A stretch of DNA of 64,000 nucleotides from NZ13-RE01 sp964612975 (GCA_964612975.1 CAZTGC010000004.1:62001-126000), one strand, 5' to 3'. Shown: positions 45,660 to 54,071, counted from the first letter of the stretch. Notes: generated by a model from the letters alone, not told the origin. Made by a program: numbers and translations.

Positions 45660-46709
45660 TTATTTAAACCTCTTCTCAAAATTTTCAGTATCCACATTGG
45701 ATCCCTTTATTAAAATATTTTCTGGTCCTTTAACTCCTAATCCCACTTCTACTGCCCTTTTTATCTGGGGATGGGCCCACATATTTTTATCTTGAATAGC
45801 AGGAGTTGTCCCAAGAATTTTTAAAAGGGAAAGTCCCACCATATCACAGGCAATTCTATCAGGAGATGCAATAATCATCATGGGTTCCCTTATTTCTCCC
45901 GTTGCAGGTCCTCCTCTAACGAATACTTTACTTGCATCTAATATATTCAAGGCTGGATTAAAGGCAAGATTTAACTCTGATATCATCTCATTTATATATC
46001 TTGAAGCATGCATTACCATTCTGTCTTGTCTATGGATAAAACCTACAAAATTTTTCAGGGACATAGTAAAATCTGTAATGGAATGGGTCTTAACTACTGC
46101 CACATTAATAATATGGTCCACTTCCTTTAATATTTTTGGTATTCTAAAACCATTACTCCAATATTTTGCCTTTTCAGGTTTTACCCATACCCACTCCATA
46201 TTATCCAATGCATACAACTCTACCCCTAATTTTTTTGCTACCTTTGCAATTCCTACCTTTTCCATATTTCTCATGGTATTGGGCCAGGGCACCCCTGAAC
46301 AATCAGCAACTATGATTCTTTTTGCCCCCCTTTCCTTTACCATCAAAATTACTTCTTCTAAGACTTCAGGATTTGTGGTTCCGGGATAGGGGTCGTCAGA
46401 ATTCACATTAGGTTTTATAAGAACTGTATCCTGGGGTTTTATAAAGTTAAGACCTCCCACCATATTAACTGCAACTCTAACCGACTGCTTTATATCCTTC
46501 TCCTTTACTATGCTAACTGGAGCAATTTCTGAGATCCTTTGATTTGTTCCTGTAGTTTCCAAGGATAAATTCTGCATAATTCTTTGAATATCAAGTTTGC
46601 TAAAATTCTCATTTTTTAAAGAAAATTCTTTCCCATTTTTCAAAATACCTTGGGAAATTAAGAAGGCAATTCCTAAACCTAAATTTAAAACCCTTTGTCC
46701 CTTTTTCAT
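45660..46709 (-). CDS. DUF362 domain protein
   Basis: The 349-residue protein contains the DUF362 signature: TVLIKPNVNSDDPYPGTTNP, then RIIVADCSGVPWPNTMRNME and VVKTHSITDFTMSLKNFVG. No Cys-rich ferredoxin domain is present, unlike many DUF362 proteins. The N-terminus (RVLNLGLGIAFLISQGIL) may be a signal or anchor. The biochemical role of the family is unknown. GGGGGAGG precedes the ATG. It is the last gene of the gntR-anmK operon, after a decayed PIG-L gene. Confidence 0.83.
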   Translation of the reverse strand: MKKGQRVLNLGLGIAFLISQGILKNGKEFSLKNENFSKLDIQRIMQNLSLETTGTNQRISEIAPVSIVKEKDIKQSVRVAVNMVGGLNFIKPQDTVLIKPNVNSDDPYPGTTNPEVLEEVILMVKERGAKRIIVADCSGVPWPNTMRNMEKVGIAKVAKKLGVELYALDNMEWVWVKPEKAKYWSNGFRIPKILKEVDHIINVAVVKTHSITDFTMSLKNFVGFIHRQDRMVMHASRYINEMISELNLAFNPALNILDASKVFVRGGPATGEIREPMMIIASPDRIACDMVGLSLLKILGTTPAIQDKNMWAHPQIKRAVEVGLGVKGPENILIKGSNVDTENFEKRFK

Positions 46710-46728
46710 AGTAATTCCTCCCCCATTT

Positions 46729-47051
46729 TTATATTAATCTTGATATATGCCATTTCTTAAAAACCATAGCATAGTTTACTCCAATTTCCAATCCATGAAC
46801 CCTAACCATGGACTTAGGGAATCCTTTATATGGATTTCTAAAATTAAAAAATGGGCTTTTCTATGGGTAGAATGCCAGCCTCCACCCCAATGGATAATCA
46901 GAAAATAAGACTTCTCTTTAAAAGGATCCTTTTTATTTCCAGTAAGAGAGATCAATTTTATTTCATGACCAAAGGTAAAGTATTTAACAGAAAGCCCTCC
47001 TGTCATAAACTCCATATCCATGATATGGGCACCCATAGCAATTATTTTCAT
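46729..47051 (-). pseudogene. Decayed PIG-L family deacetylase
   Basis: The start (MKIIAMGAHIMDMEFMTGG) lines up with PIG-L deacetylases, which begin with an AHPDD-x-E zinc motif. Here the motif reads AHIMDME, so key metal ligands are lost. Most of the middle is deleted. The frame then reaches an early stop at 46776, while the next frame gives RVHGLEIGVNYAMVFKKWHI and a stop at 46729, matching the usual C-terminus of these proteins. The ATG still overlaps the anmK stop by four bases, as in an intact operon. PIG-L enzymes deacetylate GlcNAc-type sugars, which fits the recycling theme of the neighbours. Confidence 0.78.
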
Positions 47052-48244
47052 TTTTTAAAAGGTGGAAGGGAAATTTTCCCTCCTAAAACAGGATATTTTG
47101 ACCCTGATGTAGAAGGAACATTATTGGGAATTCCAAAAAGCATCTCGTCAGCTAATATTGCCCAAGTTATCCCTTCCCTTGCATCATTGGGGATTCCAAA
47201 ATCTTCGTTGGTCTTAACCTTAACGGGATAAAGACGTTTTTTAAGCCATTCCATCATAGTTTTATTATATGTTCCTCCTCCCCCAACTATAACTTCTTGT
47301 AGTTCATAACCCTTTGGATAAAATTTTTCATAATTGTAGGCAATGGCTTCTACAGTAAAGACTGTCAATGTGGCAATGATATCCTCAGGGGAAAGATTCT
47401 TTTCTACCATTTCAAATACTTCTTTTAAAAATTCTTCTCCAAATAACTCCCTTCCAGTGGTTTTTGGAGGTTTCCTTTTAATATATGGATGATTTAAGAG
47501 ATTAGAAAGGATTTCTTTATCAATTTTTCCCTTTTTTGCTATGCTTCCATCAGGATCATAATCCCATTCTCCCTTTGTAAAGTATTTTACTGCGTAATCA
47601 ATAAGAATATTTCCAGGTCCACAATCAAAGGATTTTAAAGAATTCCATGAAATATCCTTAGGAAGAAAGGTTACATTGGCAATCCCTCCAATATTTTGAA
47701 CTGCTCTATTTATATTATTGTCCTTAAAAAGAATATAATCTACATATAAACTTAAGGGAGCTCCATGTCCTCCCCCTGCAATATCTGCTGCTCTTAAGTC
47801 CATAACGGTAATAGTTTCTAATCTATCTGCAATAACTGCTGATTCCCCTATCTCCATATGAGCTCCTTGATAGTTATTCTCTTCTGATGGAGGATCATAA
47901 TACAGAATTGGTCCTTGGGCGGAAATTGCAAAAAGTTCTTCCTTTTTAATATTTAGTTTCTTTAACAATTCCAATCCAGCTTCAGAAAAGATTTCACCAA
48001 TTAAATGATGAAGCCTTACTAAATCCTTTACCTTAAAGGAATTTGGAGGATAAACTTGAAAAATTTTTTCTTTAATTTCCCTGGGATAGGGATATTGGTG
48101 ATGGCCTATAAATTTAATCTTTTTTTCTTCCCTTAATCCCTTAACCTCTATTAAGGCACAGGAAATTCCATCGCAGGATGTTCCCGACATCATTCCTAAA
48201 ACTAATCTCTTTTCATGGGGGGATATATCCTTTATAAACTTCAT
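47048..48244 (-). CDS. anmK: Anhydro-N-acetylmuramic acid kinase
   Basis: The 398-residue sugar kinase has the ATP motif VLGMMSGTSCDGISCALIE and further family segments VMDLRAADIAGGGHGAPLS and FDCGPGNILIDYAVKYF. AnmK opens and phosphorylates 1,6-anhydro-MurNAc to MurNAc 6-phosphate during peptidoglycan recycling. The next enzyme, the MurQ etherase, is not in this window. The gene follows gntR by nine bases and is joined to the decayed PIG-L gene by a four-base overlap, so gntR-anmK-(PIG-L)-DUF362 form one operon. Confidence 0.95.
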   Translation of the reverse strand: MKFIKDISPHEKRLVLGMMSGTSCDGISCALIEVKGLREEKKIKFIGHHQYPYPREIKEKIFQVYPPNSFKVKDLVRLHHLIGEIFSEAGLELLKKLNIKKEELFAISAQGPILYYDPPSEENNYQGAHMEIGESAVIADRLETITVMDLRAADIAGGGHGAPLSLYVDYILFKDNNINRAVQNIGGIANVTFLPKDISWNSLKSFDCGPGNILIDYAVKYFTKGEWDYDPDGSIAKKGKIDKEILSNLLNHPYIKRKPPKTTGRELFGEEFLKEVFEMVEKNLSPEDIIATLTVFTVEAIAYNYEKFYPKGYELQEVIVGGGGTYNKTMMEWLKKRLYPVKVKTNEDFGIPNDAREGITWAILADEMLFGIPNNVPSTSGSKYPVLGGKISLPPFKK

Positions 48245-48253
48245 TCCCTTCTC

Positions 48254-48976
48254 CTATACACTTAATTCTACATAGAGTTGATACCTATCTCCCCTTAAAA
48301 CAGATTCCACAAATTCTCCGGGCCTTTCATTTTCTAAAAAGGTTAACCTCTGAACATAAAAAACAGGAGTGTTTCTCTTTATTTCTAATTTTTCTGCCTC
48401 ATAATTATTGGGTAACCTCACCCAATAGGTTTCTTCTGCCCTCTTAAAAAATATATTGTATTTTTTCCTCAAATACTCATACAATGAACCCCTTCCCAAC
48501 TCATTTTCATCAATAACAGGGAATATATCCGAAGGAAGATAAGCCACTTGAAGTCCCATGGGATTATCATCTGCAAGTCTTAATCTTTCTAATTTCCAAA
48601 CCCTTATATTTTCCTTTATTCCTAGTTTTTCTTGAATTACAAAGGGAGAAAATATAAGCTCTAAATTTAAGATGATGCTATCGGGTTTTAAATTTCTTGA
48701 TAGCATATCTTGAGTAAAATTGGTAATCTTTCCTAATCTTTGCTGAACCTGGGGAACATTTACAAAGGTTCCTTTACCCTGCTTCCTATATAATAATCCC
48801 TCTTGAACTAAATCATTAACCGCTCTTATTACAGTCATTCTTGAAACATTATATTCCTGCATTAATTCCTGCTCTGAAGGAATTTTAGATCCCGGAGAAT
48901 ATTCTCCCTTTAATATTTTCTCCCTTATACTTTCCTTGAGCTTGTAATATAAGGGAAGAGGCAATTCTTTTTTCAT
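48254..48976 (-). CDS. GntR family regulator, HutC/UTRA type
   Basis: The 240-residue protein has an N-terminal winged helix-turn-helix (IPSEQELMQEYNVSRMTVIR, then KQGKGTFV) and a C-terminal UTRA effector domain (from about residue 95, with SLYEYLRKKY and VFYVQRLTFLE). UTRA regulators typically sense sugar phosphates and repress the adjacent catabolic genes. As first gene of the anmK operon it probably controls recycling of amino sugars; MurNAc 6-phosphate or GlcNAc 6-phosphate are candidate effectors (inference). A GGGGAG site precedes the ATG. Confidence 0.9.
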   Translation of the reverse strand: MKKELPLPLYYKLKESIREKILKGEYSPGSKIPSEQELMQEYNVSRMTVIRAVNDLVQEGLLYRKQGKGTFVNVPQVQQRLGKITNFTQDMLSRNLKPDSIILNLELIFSPFVIQEKLGIKENIRVWKLERLRLADDNPMGLQVAYLPSDIFPVIDENELGRGSLYEYLRKKYNIFFKRAEETYWVRLPNNYEAEKLEIKRNTPVFYVQRLTFLENERPGEFVESVLRGDRYQLYVELSV

Positions 48977-49009
48977 TCTTCACTCCCCTTTTATTGTCAT
49001 GTTGATATA

Positions 49010-49038
49010 ATAATAAAAAAGAAACCAAAAGAAGTCAA
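49010..49038 (-). promoter_or_regulatory. Promoter of the gntR-anmK operon
   Basis: On the minus strand, TTGACT (49033-49038) and TATTAT (49010-49015) are separated by 17 bp, about 34 bases upstream of the ATG. Confidence 0.7.
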
Positions 49039-49052
49039 TATAAAAAATCCAT

Positions 49053-49100
49053 TGATCTGTAATCATTTTTCATCCTTTTTCAAAAGGTGATTACAGATTA
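49053..49100. repeat. Long inverted repeat between two divergent promoters
   Basis: Arms ATCTGTAATCA (49055-49065) and TGATTACAGAT (49088-49098) are perfect 11-bp complements around a 22-base centre. In RNA the stem could extend inward by A-U and G-U pairs. The left arm, read on the minus strand, matches the single motif at 22838-22857 in 18 of 20 bases. The arms lie 14 bases upstream of the gntR -35 and 15 bases upstream of the flavodoxin -35, so a DNA-binding site is more likely than a terminator. Confidence 0.6.
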
Positions 49101-49113
49101 GATAATTTTTCCC

Positions 49114-49144
49114 TTGATTTGGAGTTAACTCTAAGATTTATAAT
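49114..49144 (+). promoter_or_regulatory. MerR-type promoter/operator of the flavodoxin gene
   Basis: TTGATT (49114-49119) and TATAAT (49139-49144) are exactly 19 bp apart. The spacer holds a dyad centred at 49126/49127 with core GGAGTTAACTCTAAG. The same dyad at the same distance from the -35 precedes the MFS gene at 24888. No MerR-family gene lies in this window. Confidence 0.78.
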
Positions 49145-49171
49145 TTAGGAAGAAGGGAAGGTGATTTAATA

Positions 49172-49657
49172 TTGAAGAAAAATATCCTTATTGCATATTA
49201 CAGCTGGTCAGGGAATACCAAAAGAATTGCGGAAATTATCAAGGAAGAAGTTGGAGGTGTTCCTTTTGAAATAGAACCTGAAACTCCTTATCCCTCCTCA
49301 TATCAGGCAACAGTGGATCAGGCAAAAAAAGAAATAAAAGATGAATATAAACCACCTATAAAGGGAAAGGTTGAAAATATGAATATTTTTGATATTGTAT
49401 TTATTGGGACTCCCAACTGGTGGAGCACTATGGCGCCTCCTGTAGCTACTTTTTTAACCCAATATGATCTCTCCAAAAAAACTATAGCTCCCTTCTGTAC
49501 CCATGGGGGAGGAGGACAGGGAAGAATTGTAAAAGATATTGAGAAATTATGTCCCAATACTGAAATTTTAGAAATTTTTTCAGTAAATGAAGGTGATGAT
49601 AAAGACTTAAAAGAGAAAATTTCTTCTTGGTTGAAGAAAATAGGAATAAAAGAGTAA
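49172..49657 (+). CDS. Flavodoxin
   Basis: The 161-residue protein has the FMN phosphate loop YSWSGNTKRIAEII near the N-terminus, then FIGTPNWWSTMAPPVATFL around the isoalloxazine ring and CTHGGGGQGRIVKDIEKLCP. It is an electron carrier or a small flavin reductase in the cytoplasm. The start is a TTG at 49172 with a GGGAAGGTGA ribosome site. Its MerR-type promoter suggests induction by a reactive compound such as an aldehyde or oxidant (inference from AdhR/NmlR-like systems). The convergent TetR gene begins four bases beyond the stop. Confidence 0.9.
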   Translation: MKKNILIAYYSWSGNTKRIAEIIKEEVGGVPFEIEPETPYPSSYQATVDQAKKEIKDEYKPPIKGKVENMNIFDIVFIGTPNWWSTMAPPVATFLTQYDLSKKTIAPFCTHGGGGQGRIVKDIEKLCPNTEILEIFSVNEGDDKDLKEKISSWLKKIGIKE

Positions 49658-49661
49658 AAAT

Positions 49662-50309
49662 TTAATCTTGATCTTTCTTTTTCTCAATTCCTTCCTTTAA
49701 TAGCTTTATATATTCTCTCTGAATATTTTTTATATATTCAGGAGAAAGATCAGTTATCTTTATTCCTTTACTTTTCATAAGATAGATAAAGAATCTTTTA
49801 AGTCCCCAAGAGGAGCTTTCAATAAATAGCTCAATCATTTCAGGAGAAAGATCATCCCTTATAAATCCTGCTTTTTGATTTTTTAAAACCAAATTATATA
49901 AAATATTCCTTGTCATTTTCTCATAATATTCTTTTATTTCTTCTCTATAGGGGGAATCATCATAGAAGGCCGATTTTTCAAGGAGGTTATATTCATGGGG
50001 ATGTTTCAAAATAAAGTTCCAAGAATCATCAAAGGATTTTTCTATGTAGTCAAAAAGGCTTATCTTTTCAAAGTTATAATCCTCTGTTAACTCAAGAATC
50101 CTTTTTGTAGCAATCTCAATAGCATAAAGATACATCTCCCTTTTATCTTCAAAATACTGATACATGCTCCCCTTAGCAATACCACATTCCCTCGCTACAT
50201 CTTCTATATTTACTTGGCTATAGGGTTTTTCTGCAAAATTTTTTATAAGAACATTTATTATTTTCTCTCTCTTTTTCTCTGGAAGATTAAAAAAGGTCTT
50301 TTTAGGCAG
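49662..50309 (-). CDS. TetR family regulator, probable CTG start
   Basis: The first ATG (50165) would start in the middle of the DNA-binding domain. Upstream, the same frame continues without ATG, GTG or TTG through PKKTFFNLPEKKREKIINVL and NIEDVARECGIAKGSMYQYF, a complete TetR helix-turn-helix. The only plausible start is CTG at 50309, with a GAGGTGAAAGG sequence six to twelve bases upstream, right after the stop of the diguanylate cyclase gene. This gives 215 residues, a normal TetR length. The C-terminal ligand domain is helical and not specific. It is the last gene of the chemosensory operon. Its targets are unknown. Confidence 0.82.
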   Translation of the reverse strand: MPKKTFFNLPEKKREKIINVLIKNFAEKPYSQVNIEDVARECGIAKGSMYQYFEDKREMYLYAIEIATKRILELTEDYNFEKISLFDYIEKSFDDSWNFILKHPHEYNLLEKSAFYDDSPYREEIKEYYEKMTRNILYNLVLKNQKAGFIRDDLSPEMIELFIESSSWGLKRFFIYLMKSKGIKITDLSPEYIKNIQREYIKLLKEGIEKKKDQD

Positions 50310-50315
50310 ATCCTT

Positions 50316-52052
50316 TCACCTCATTTCCCATATTTTCTTCTTTCTTCTTTTATTCTCATACATTAATTGATCTGCCTTTCCAAGAAGATCTTCAATTGAT
50401 AAATTTTCTTCTGGTTCGTAAACCACACTTCCAATGCTAAGGGATATCTCATATGGTCTTTCATTTTTCTCATTGAATTCTTTGAGATTATTAATAAGCC
50501 TTTCTAAAATTTTATCTTTATTATTTTCCTCTCCAATTACCCCAAGAACTACAAATTCATCTCCTCCTATTCTTGCAATAAGGTCATTTTGCCTGAAGGT
50601 ATTTCTCAGAATATTTGCAGTATCAATTAAAGCCTGGTCTCCTATACTATGTCCCAAATTGTCATTTATCCATTTCATATAATCAAGATCTATAAATAAT
50701 ATTACTGCCTTTTTATTTAGTCTCTTGGCGAGCCCAAGGGTATGTTCCGCAAGAGTAAAGAAGCCCCTTCTGTTATGAAGCCCTGTAAGGGAATCGGTTA
50801 TGGATAAAATTTTTAGCTCCTCTTCTAACTTCTTTCTATATGTAATATCAAGAATTGTCCCTAATATGGTGGGTTTTGACTTGTATAATATACTAACCAT
50901 TGAAATCTCAAAATAAATGGTCTCATTATAGGATTTCTTCCCCTTAAATTCATCGATAATAAAATCTAAGCTTTTCCCCAATACCATATTATATCTTTCC
51001 TTAAATCTTTCCCTATCTTCTGGAGATATAAGATTTAAAAAATCATTTAAGTTTTCTAATTTTGGAGGATAGGCAAAAATCTCTATAAATCTTGGATTCA
51101 CATAAACAAATTTTTCTTCTTGGATTAAAAATATTCCTACTAATGAACTCTCTGCAAAGATTCTATATCTATTCTCAGACTCCCTTAAAACAGAAAAAAG
51201 TCTTACATTCTCAAGGATTATTGCTCCTTGCCTAGCTATAGTTTCTAAATTAAGAATATCCTCACCTTTAAAGGCATCTCTATCAAAGGATTCTAAAAGT
51301 AAAACCCCCATTAAATCCTCTTTTCCCAATAAAGGAATTGCAAGGATAGAATTGGAATTAGGATTAAGAGGTGTTATTTCTGTTTCTTTTATATTGGGAA
51401 TATATATGGTCCTTTTTTCCTTCATAACTTGTTGTATTATACAGGTTGATTTATAAAGAAGATTGATTTCAAAAGTTTTTTTGGACTTTTTTAATATGAG
51501 TTTATCATCTTCTTTTAAAATTAATGCAATTAATGGTGCATTAGTAAGTTTTAGTATGCCATCAAAGAATTTTTCAATAAAATCCTCTATATCTAAAATA
51601 TAAATAGAGTTTTGAAAATCATTTAATGTCTTAAGATTTAGAATCTGTCTTTTATAGTTCTCTTCCCTTTTAACTCTTTCTGTAACATCTTCGATTACCG
51701 TTATTACCCCTTTTGTTTTTCCATCATCTATAAGGGGAAAAATTTGGACCGTTTGTTGCATAAATTTTAAATCCTTTTCCTCTATCTCTATGGGAATAAG
51801 ATATTTATGGAATCTTTGGGATAATATAATTGAGCCTCCCTCTAAAGCCTGAAGAAAATAATCTTTAAATTTTTCTATTTCAGGAAAAACTTCAAATAGA
51901 TTTTTATTTAAAACCTCTTCTTTTCTCTTTTTTGTATTTATTTCAAGCCACTTATTCCAAAAGACAATTCTAAATTCCCTATCTATTGTAAAAATTCCTA
52001 AGGGTATATATTCTTCAAGCCACTGGTGATAACATTCAAAATACTTTTCCAT
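50316..52052 (-). CDS. PAS-GAF-PAS diguanylate cyclase
   Basis: The 578-residue protein has a PAS domain at about 10-130, a GAF domain at about 150-295, a second PAS at about 300-410 and a GGDEF domain at about 410-575. The catalytic motif is intact (ARIGGDEFVVLG), and the product-inhibition site RQND lies five residues upstream of GGDEF. It should make cyclic di-GMP in response to small ligands, redox state or partner proteins sensed by the PAS and GAF parts. No membrane helix is seen. It lies inside the chemosensory operon after cheC, so cyclic di-GMP may be an output of this pathway. Its first PAS resembles that of the PAS-HEAT protein. Confidence 0.92.
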   Translation of the reverse strand: MEKYFECYHQWLEEYIPLGIFTIDREFRIVFWNKWLEINTKKRKEEVLNKNLFEVFPEIEKFKDYFLQALEGGSIILSQRFHKYLIPIEIEEKDLKFMQQTVQIFPLIDDGKTKGVITVIEDVTERVKREENYKRQILNLKTLNDFQNSIYILDIEDFIEKFFDGILKLTNAPLIALILKEDDKLILKKSKKTFEINLLYKSTCIIQQVMKEKRTIYIPNIKETEITPLNPNSNSILAIPLLGKEDLMGVLLLESFDRDAFKGEDILNLETIARQGAIILENVRLFSVLRESENRYRIFAESSLVGIFLIQEEKFVYVNPRFIEIFAYPPKLENLNDFLNLISPEDRERFKERYNMVLGKSLDFIIDEFKGKKSYNETIYFEISMVSILYKSKPTILGTILDITYRKKLEEELKILSITDSLTGLHNRRGFFTLAEHTLGLAKRLNKKAVILFIDLDYMKWINDNLGHSIGDQALIDTANILRNTFRQNDLIARIGGDEFVVLGVIGEENNKDKILERLINNLKEFNEKNERPYEISLSIGSVVYEPEENLSIEDLLGKADQLMYENKRRKKKIWEMR

Positions 52053-52058
52053 AAACTT

Positions 52059-52661
52059 TTATCCTAAAAATTCTAAACTTTCTAAAAGTTTCTCTAAGGA
52101 TGCAATTCCCAGAATTATCACTAAATATCCATTTATAGAGCTATCCTTTACCTTAAATTTTGTCATTGCAATGAGGGCATATCTTAATTCTTCTTGTATT
52201 ATAATAAGAGTATTCAAGATTGCATGAAGCTCGTCTAAATGAAGCTTAGGCACGGAAAATATTATTTGGGTATTAAGGATATTTCCAAACATACCGAGAC
52301 AGGCATTAAGGAGGATATTTCCCATTTCCATTAAAACCTCTTTTAGGGAAGGGGTAAGATAATCAATTTCTATCTCTTCCTCTGATACTATGTTAACAAG
52401 TTTTACTGCCCCCTGATAATCTAAAAGAAGTAATGCATCTCCTGAAAATGATCCTGTAAAAATCTGGTGCACTGTTGCCACTTCTCCCGTTAGCTCCTTC
52501 CCCAACCTTTTACTCACTTCCTCTATAGGTAAAATATCTACCTTGGGAGGGTCCAACAATATTCTATCCCCTGTTAGTTCTGAAAGGGAATTTGCAGTCC
52601 TTGAAAAGGCAATATTGATGACCTCGGTGAGGGCATCTTTCTGTTTTTCTGTCAAAATCAT
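52059..52661 (-). CDS. cheC: CheC-type CheY phosphatase
   Basis: The 200-residue protein has the CheC/CheX/FliY layout with two similar halves. The first active-site helix fits the D-x3-E-x2-N consensus (DALTEVINIAFSRTANSLSE). The second (KEVLMEMGNILLNACLGMFG) keeps Glu and Asn but has Glu at the first position. CheC removes phosphate from CheY-P and can bind CheD; no cheD gene is present in this window. It overlaps the cheY-like gene by four bases, so the two should be made together. Confidence 0.9.
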   Translation of the reverse strand: MILTEKQKDALTEVINIAFSRTANSLSELTGDRILLDPPKVDILPIEEVSKRLGKELTGEVATVHQIFTGSFSGDALLLLDYQGAVKLVNIVSEEEIEIDYLTPSLKEVLMEMGNILLNACLGMFGNILNTQIIFSVPKLHLDELHAILNTLIIIQEELRYALIAMTKFKVKDSSINGYLVIILGIASLEKLLESLEFLG

Positions 52662-53020
52662 GTCTCTTCCTCCATGATTTTTGTTAATACTTCATATATT
52701 TCCTTTTCATCAAAGGGTTTATTTATAAATGCAGAAGCCCCTTTCTCAAAGACAAGTTCCTTTGTTTTTTTCTGGATATCAGCTGAAGCTATAATTATTT
52801 TAGAAGAAGGGTCCATTTCTTTCATTTTTTCTAAGACGTCAAGACCATACATTTCTTCCATGGTAAGATCTAAAAAGACTATATCGGGTTTTTCCAAATA
52901 ATATTTTTCTAAACCCTCTATACCATTCTTTGCCTCTATTATTTCGTGATTCTCTTTCTCTAGTATTTTTCTTAAGATTCTTCTTGCAAGAGAAGAATCA
53001 TCGATTAAAAGAATTTTCAT
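52658..53020 (-). CDS. cheY: CheY-like single-domain response regulator
   Basis: The 120-residue receiver has the acidic pair in LLIDDSS, the phospho-acceptor Asp51 in IVFLDLTM, the Ser/Thr position in IIASAD and the Lys in FINKPFDEKE. It has no output domain. It is likely phosphorylated by the operon's CheA and dephosphorylated by the CheC encoded next. The target is unknown because no flagellar switch gene is present. GGAGGGATGG before the ATG at 53020 fixes the start; it overlaps the end of cheB by 23 bases. Confidence 0.9.
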   Translation of the reverse strand: MKILLIDDSSLARRILRKILEKENHEIIEAKNGIEGLEKYYLEKPDIVFLDLTMEEMYGLDVLEKMKEMDPSSKIIIASADIQKKTKELVFEKGASAFINKPFDEKEIYEVLTKIMEEET

Positions 53021-54071
53021 TCCATCCCTCCAATACAAATTTAAGTATCTCCTCTGGCATTCTATATAAAGGAACTATCCTATCACTTAATCCCCTTTCA
53101 TTTATTACCTTGGGCATCCCGTAAACAATACATGTCTCTTCTGCCTCTGTAAAAATTTTACCACCTTTTGATTTTATAAATTCAGAGCCATAAAGTCCAT
53201 CATTTCCCATACCTGTCATTATAACACCCAATACCCTTTCTCCGAAAACCTCTCCTGCAGATCTAAGGGTTACATCTACCGATGGCCTATGTAAAGTATT
53301 AAAGGGCTTTAGGTCAAGCTTTATATATACTTTCTCTTCTTTCTCAAAAAGCATATGTTTTCCAGCTGGAGCTATATAAACCTTTCCCTTTTCCAATAAC
53401 TCTTTATCTTTTGCTTCCACAACCTCTAACTCTGATATATCATTAAGTCTTTCTGCATAAATCTTAGTATATCCCACAGGCATATGTATAACTACTGCTA
53501 TGGGAACGGGAAAGTTCTTAGGAAATTTAGGAATCATATATCTTAGAGCCTGAGGTCCTCCTGTGGAAATACCTATAACTACTATATCTACTGTAGTTCT
53601 TACTATTTCCTTTTTGATTTCTATCTTTTCAGGAGAGATTTTTGCTATATTAAATATTTTTTCCATAGGAGTCTGGCTTGCATTTTTTACTTTTTCTACC
53701 AATTCATCTGCAATTTCATAAAGCTTTTCCGTAGCAAGAGCTGTGGGTTTTTGAATAATATCAAGTGCTCCTGAGTTTAAGGCCTCAATGGCAAGCTCTC
53801 CTGATTCACTGGCTATACTTACAATTACCACTGGGATAGGTTTTCTTTTCATTTGTTCCCTCAAAAAGGAGATACCATCCATATTGGGCATAATTAAATC
53901 TAATGTGATAACATCAGGATTTAATTTTTCTACAAGTTCTAATGCTTCTTCTCCATCTCTTGCAGTTCCCACCACCTCAATAAAGGGACTTTTTGAAAGA
54001 GTATGGTTAAGAACCTTTCTTACAAAGGCAGAATCATCTACGATTAATACCCTAATAATATTTTTTAACAT
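52998..54071 (-). CDS. cheB: CheB methylesterase/deamidase
   Basis: The 357-residue protein has a receiver with Asp58 in VITLDLIMPNMDG, a linker, and the esterase domain with catalytic Ser169 (GISTGGPQA), His196 (VVIHMPVGYT) and Asp291 (MTGMGNDG). It removes methyl groups from, or deamidates, the receptor when phosphorylated by CheA. The ATG at 54071 follows GGGGAGG at a good distance; a TTG two codons before is less likely. It overlaps cheR by 20 bases. Confidence 0.95.
   Translation of the reverse strand: MLKNIIRVLIVDDSAFVRKVLNHTLSKSPFIEVVGTARDGEEALELVEKLNPDVITLDLIMPNMDGISFLREQMKRKPIPVVIVSIASESGELAIEALNSGALDIIQKPTALATEKLYEIADELVEKVKNASQTPMEKIFNIAKISPEKIEIKKEIVRTTVDIVVIGISTGGPQALRYMIPKFPKNFPVPIAVVIHMPVGYTKIYAERLNDISELEVVEAKDKELLEKGKVYIAPAGKHMLFEKEEKVYIKLDLKPFNTLHRPSVDVTLRSAGEVFGERVLGVIMTGMGNDGLYGSEFIKSKGGKIFTEAEETCIVYGMPKVINERGLSDRIVPLYRMPEEILKFVLEGWNENSFNR

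Noticed and set aside
49055..49098. Inverted repeat as a transcription terminator
   Set aside because: It lies upstream of both divergent genes and has no T-tract placed after the stem for either strand.
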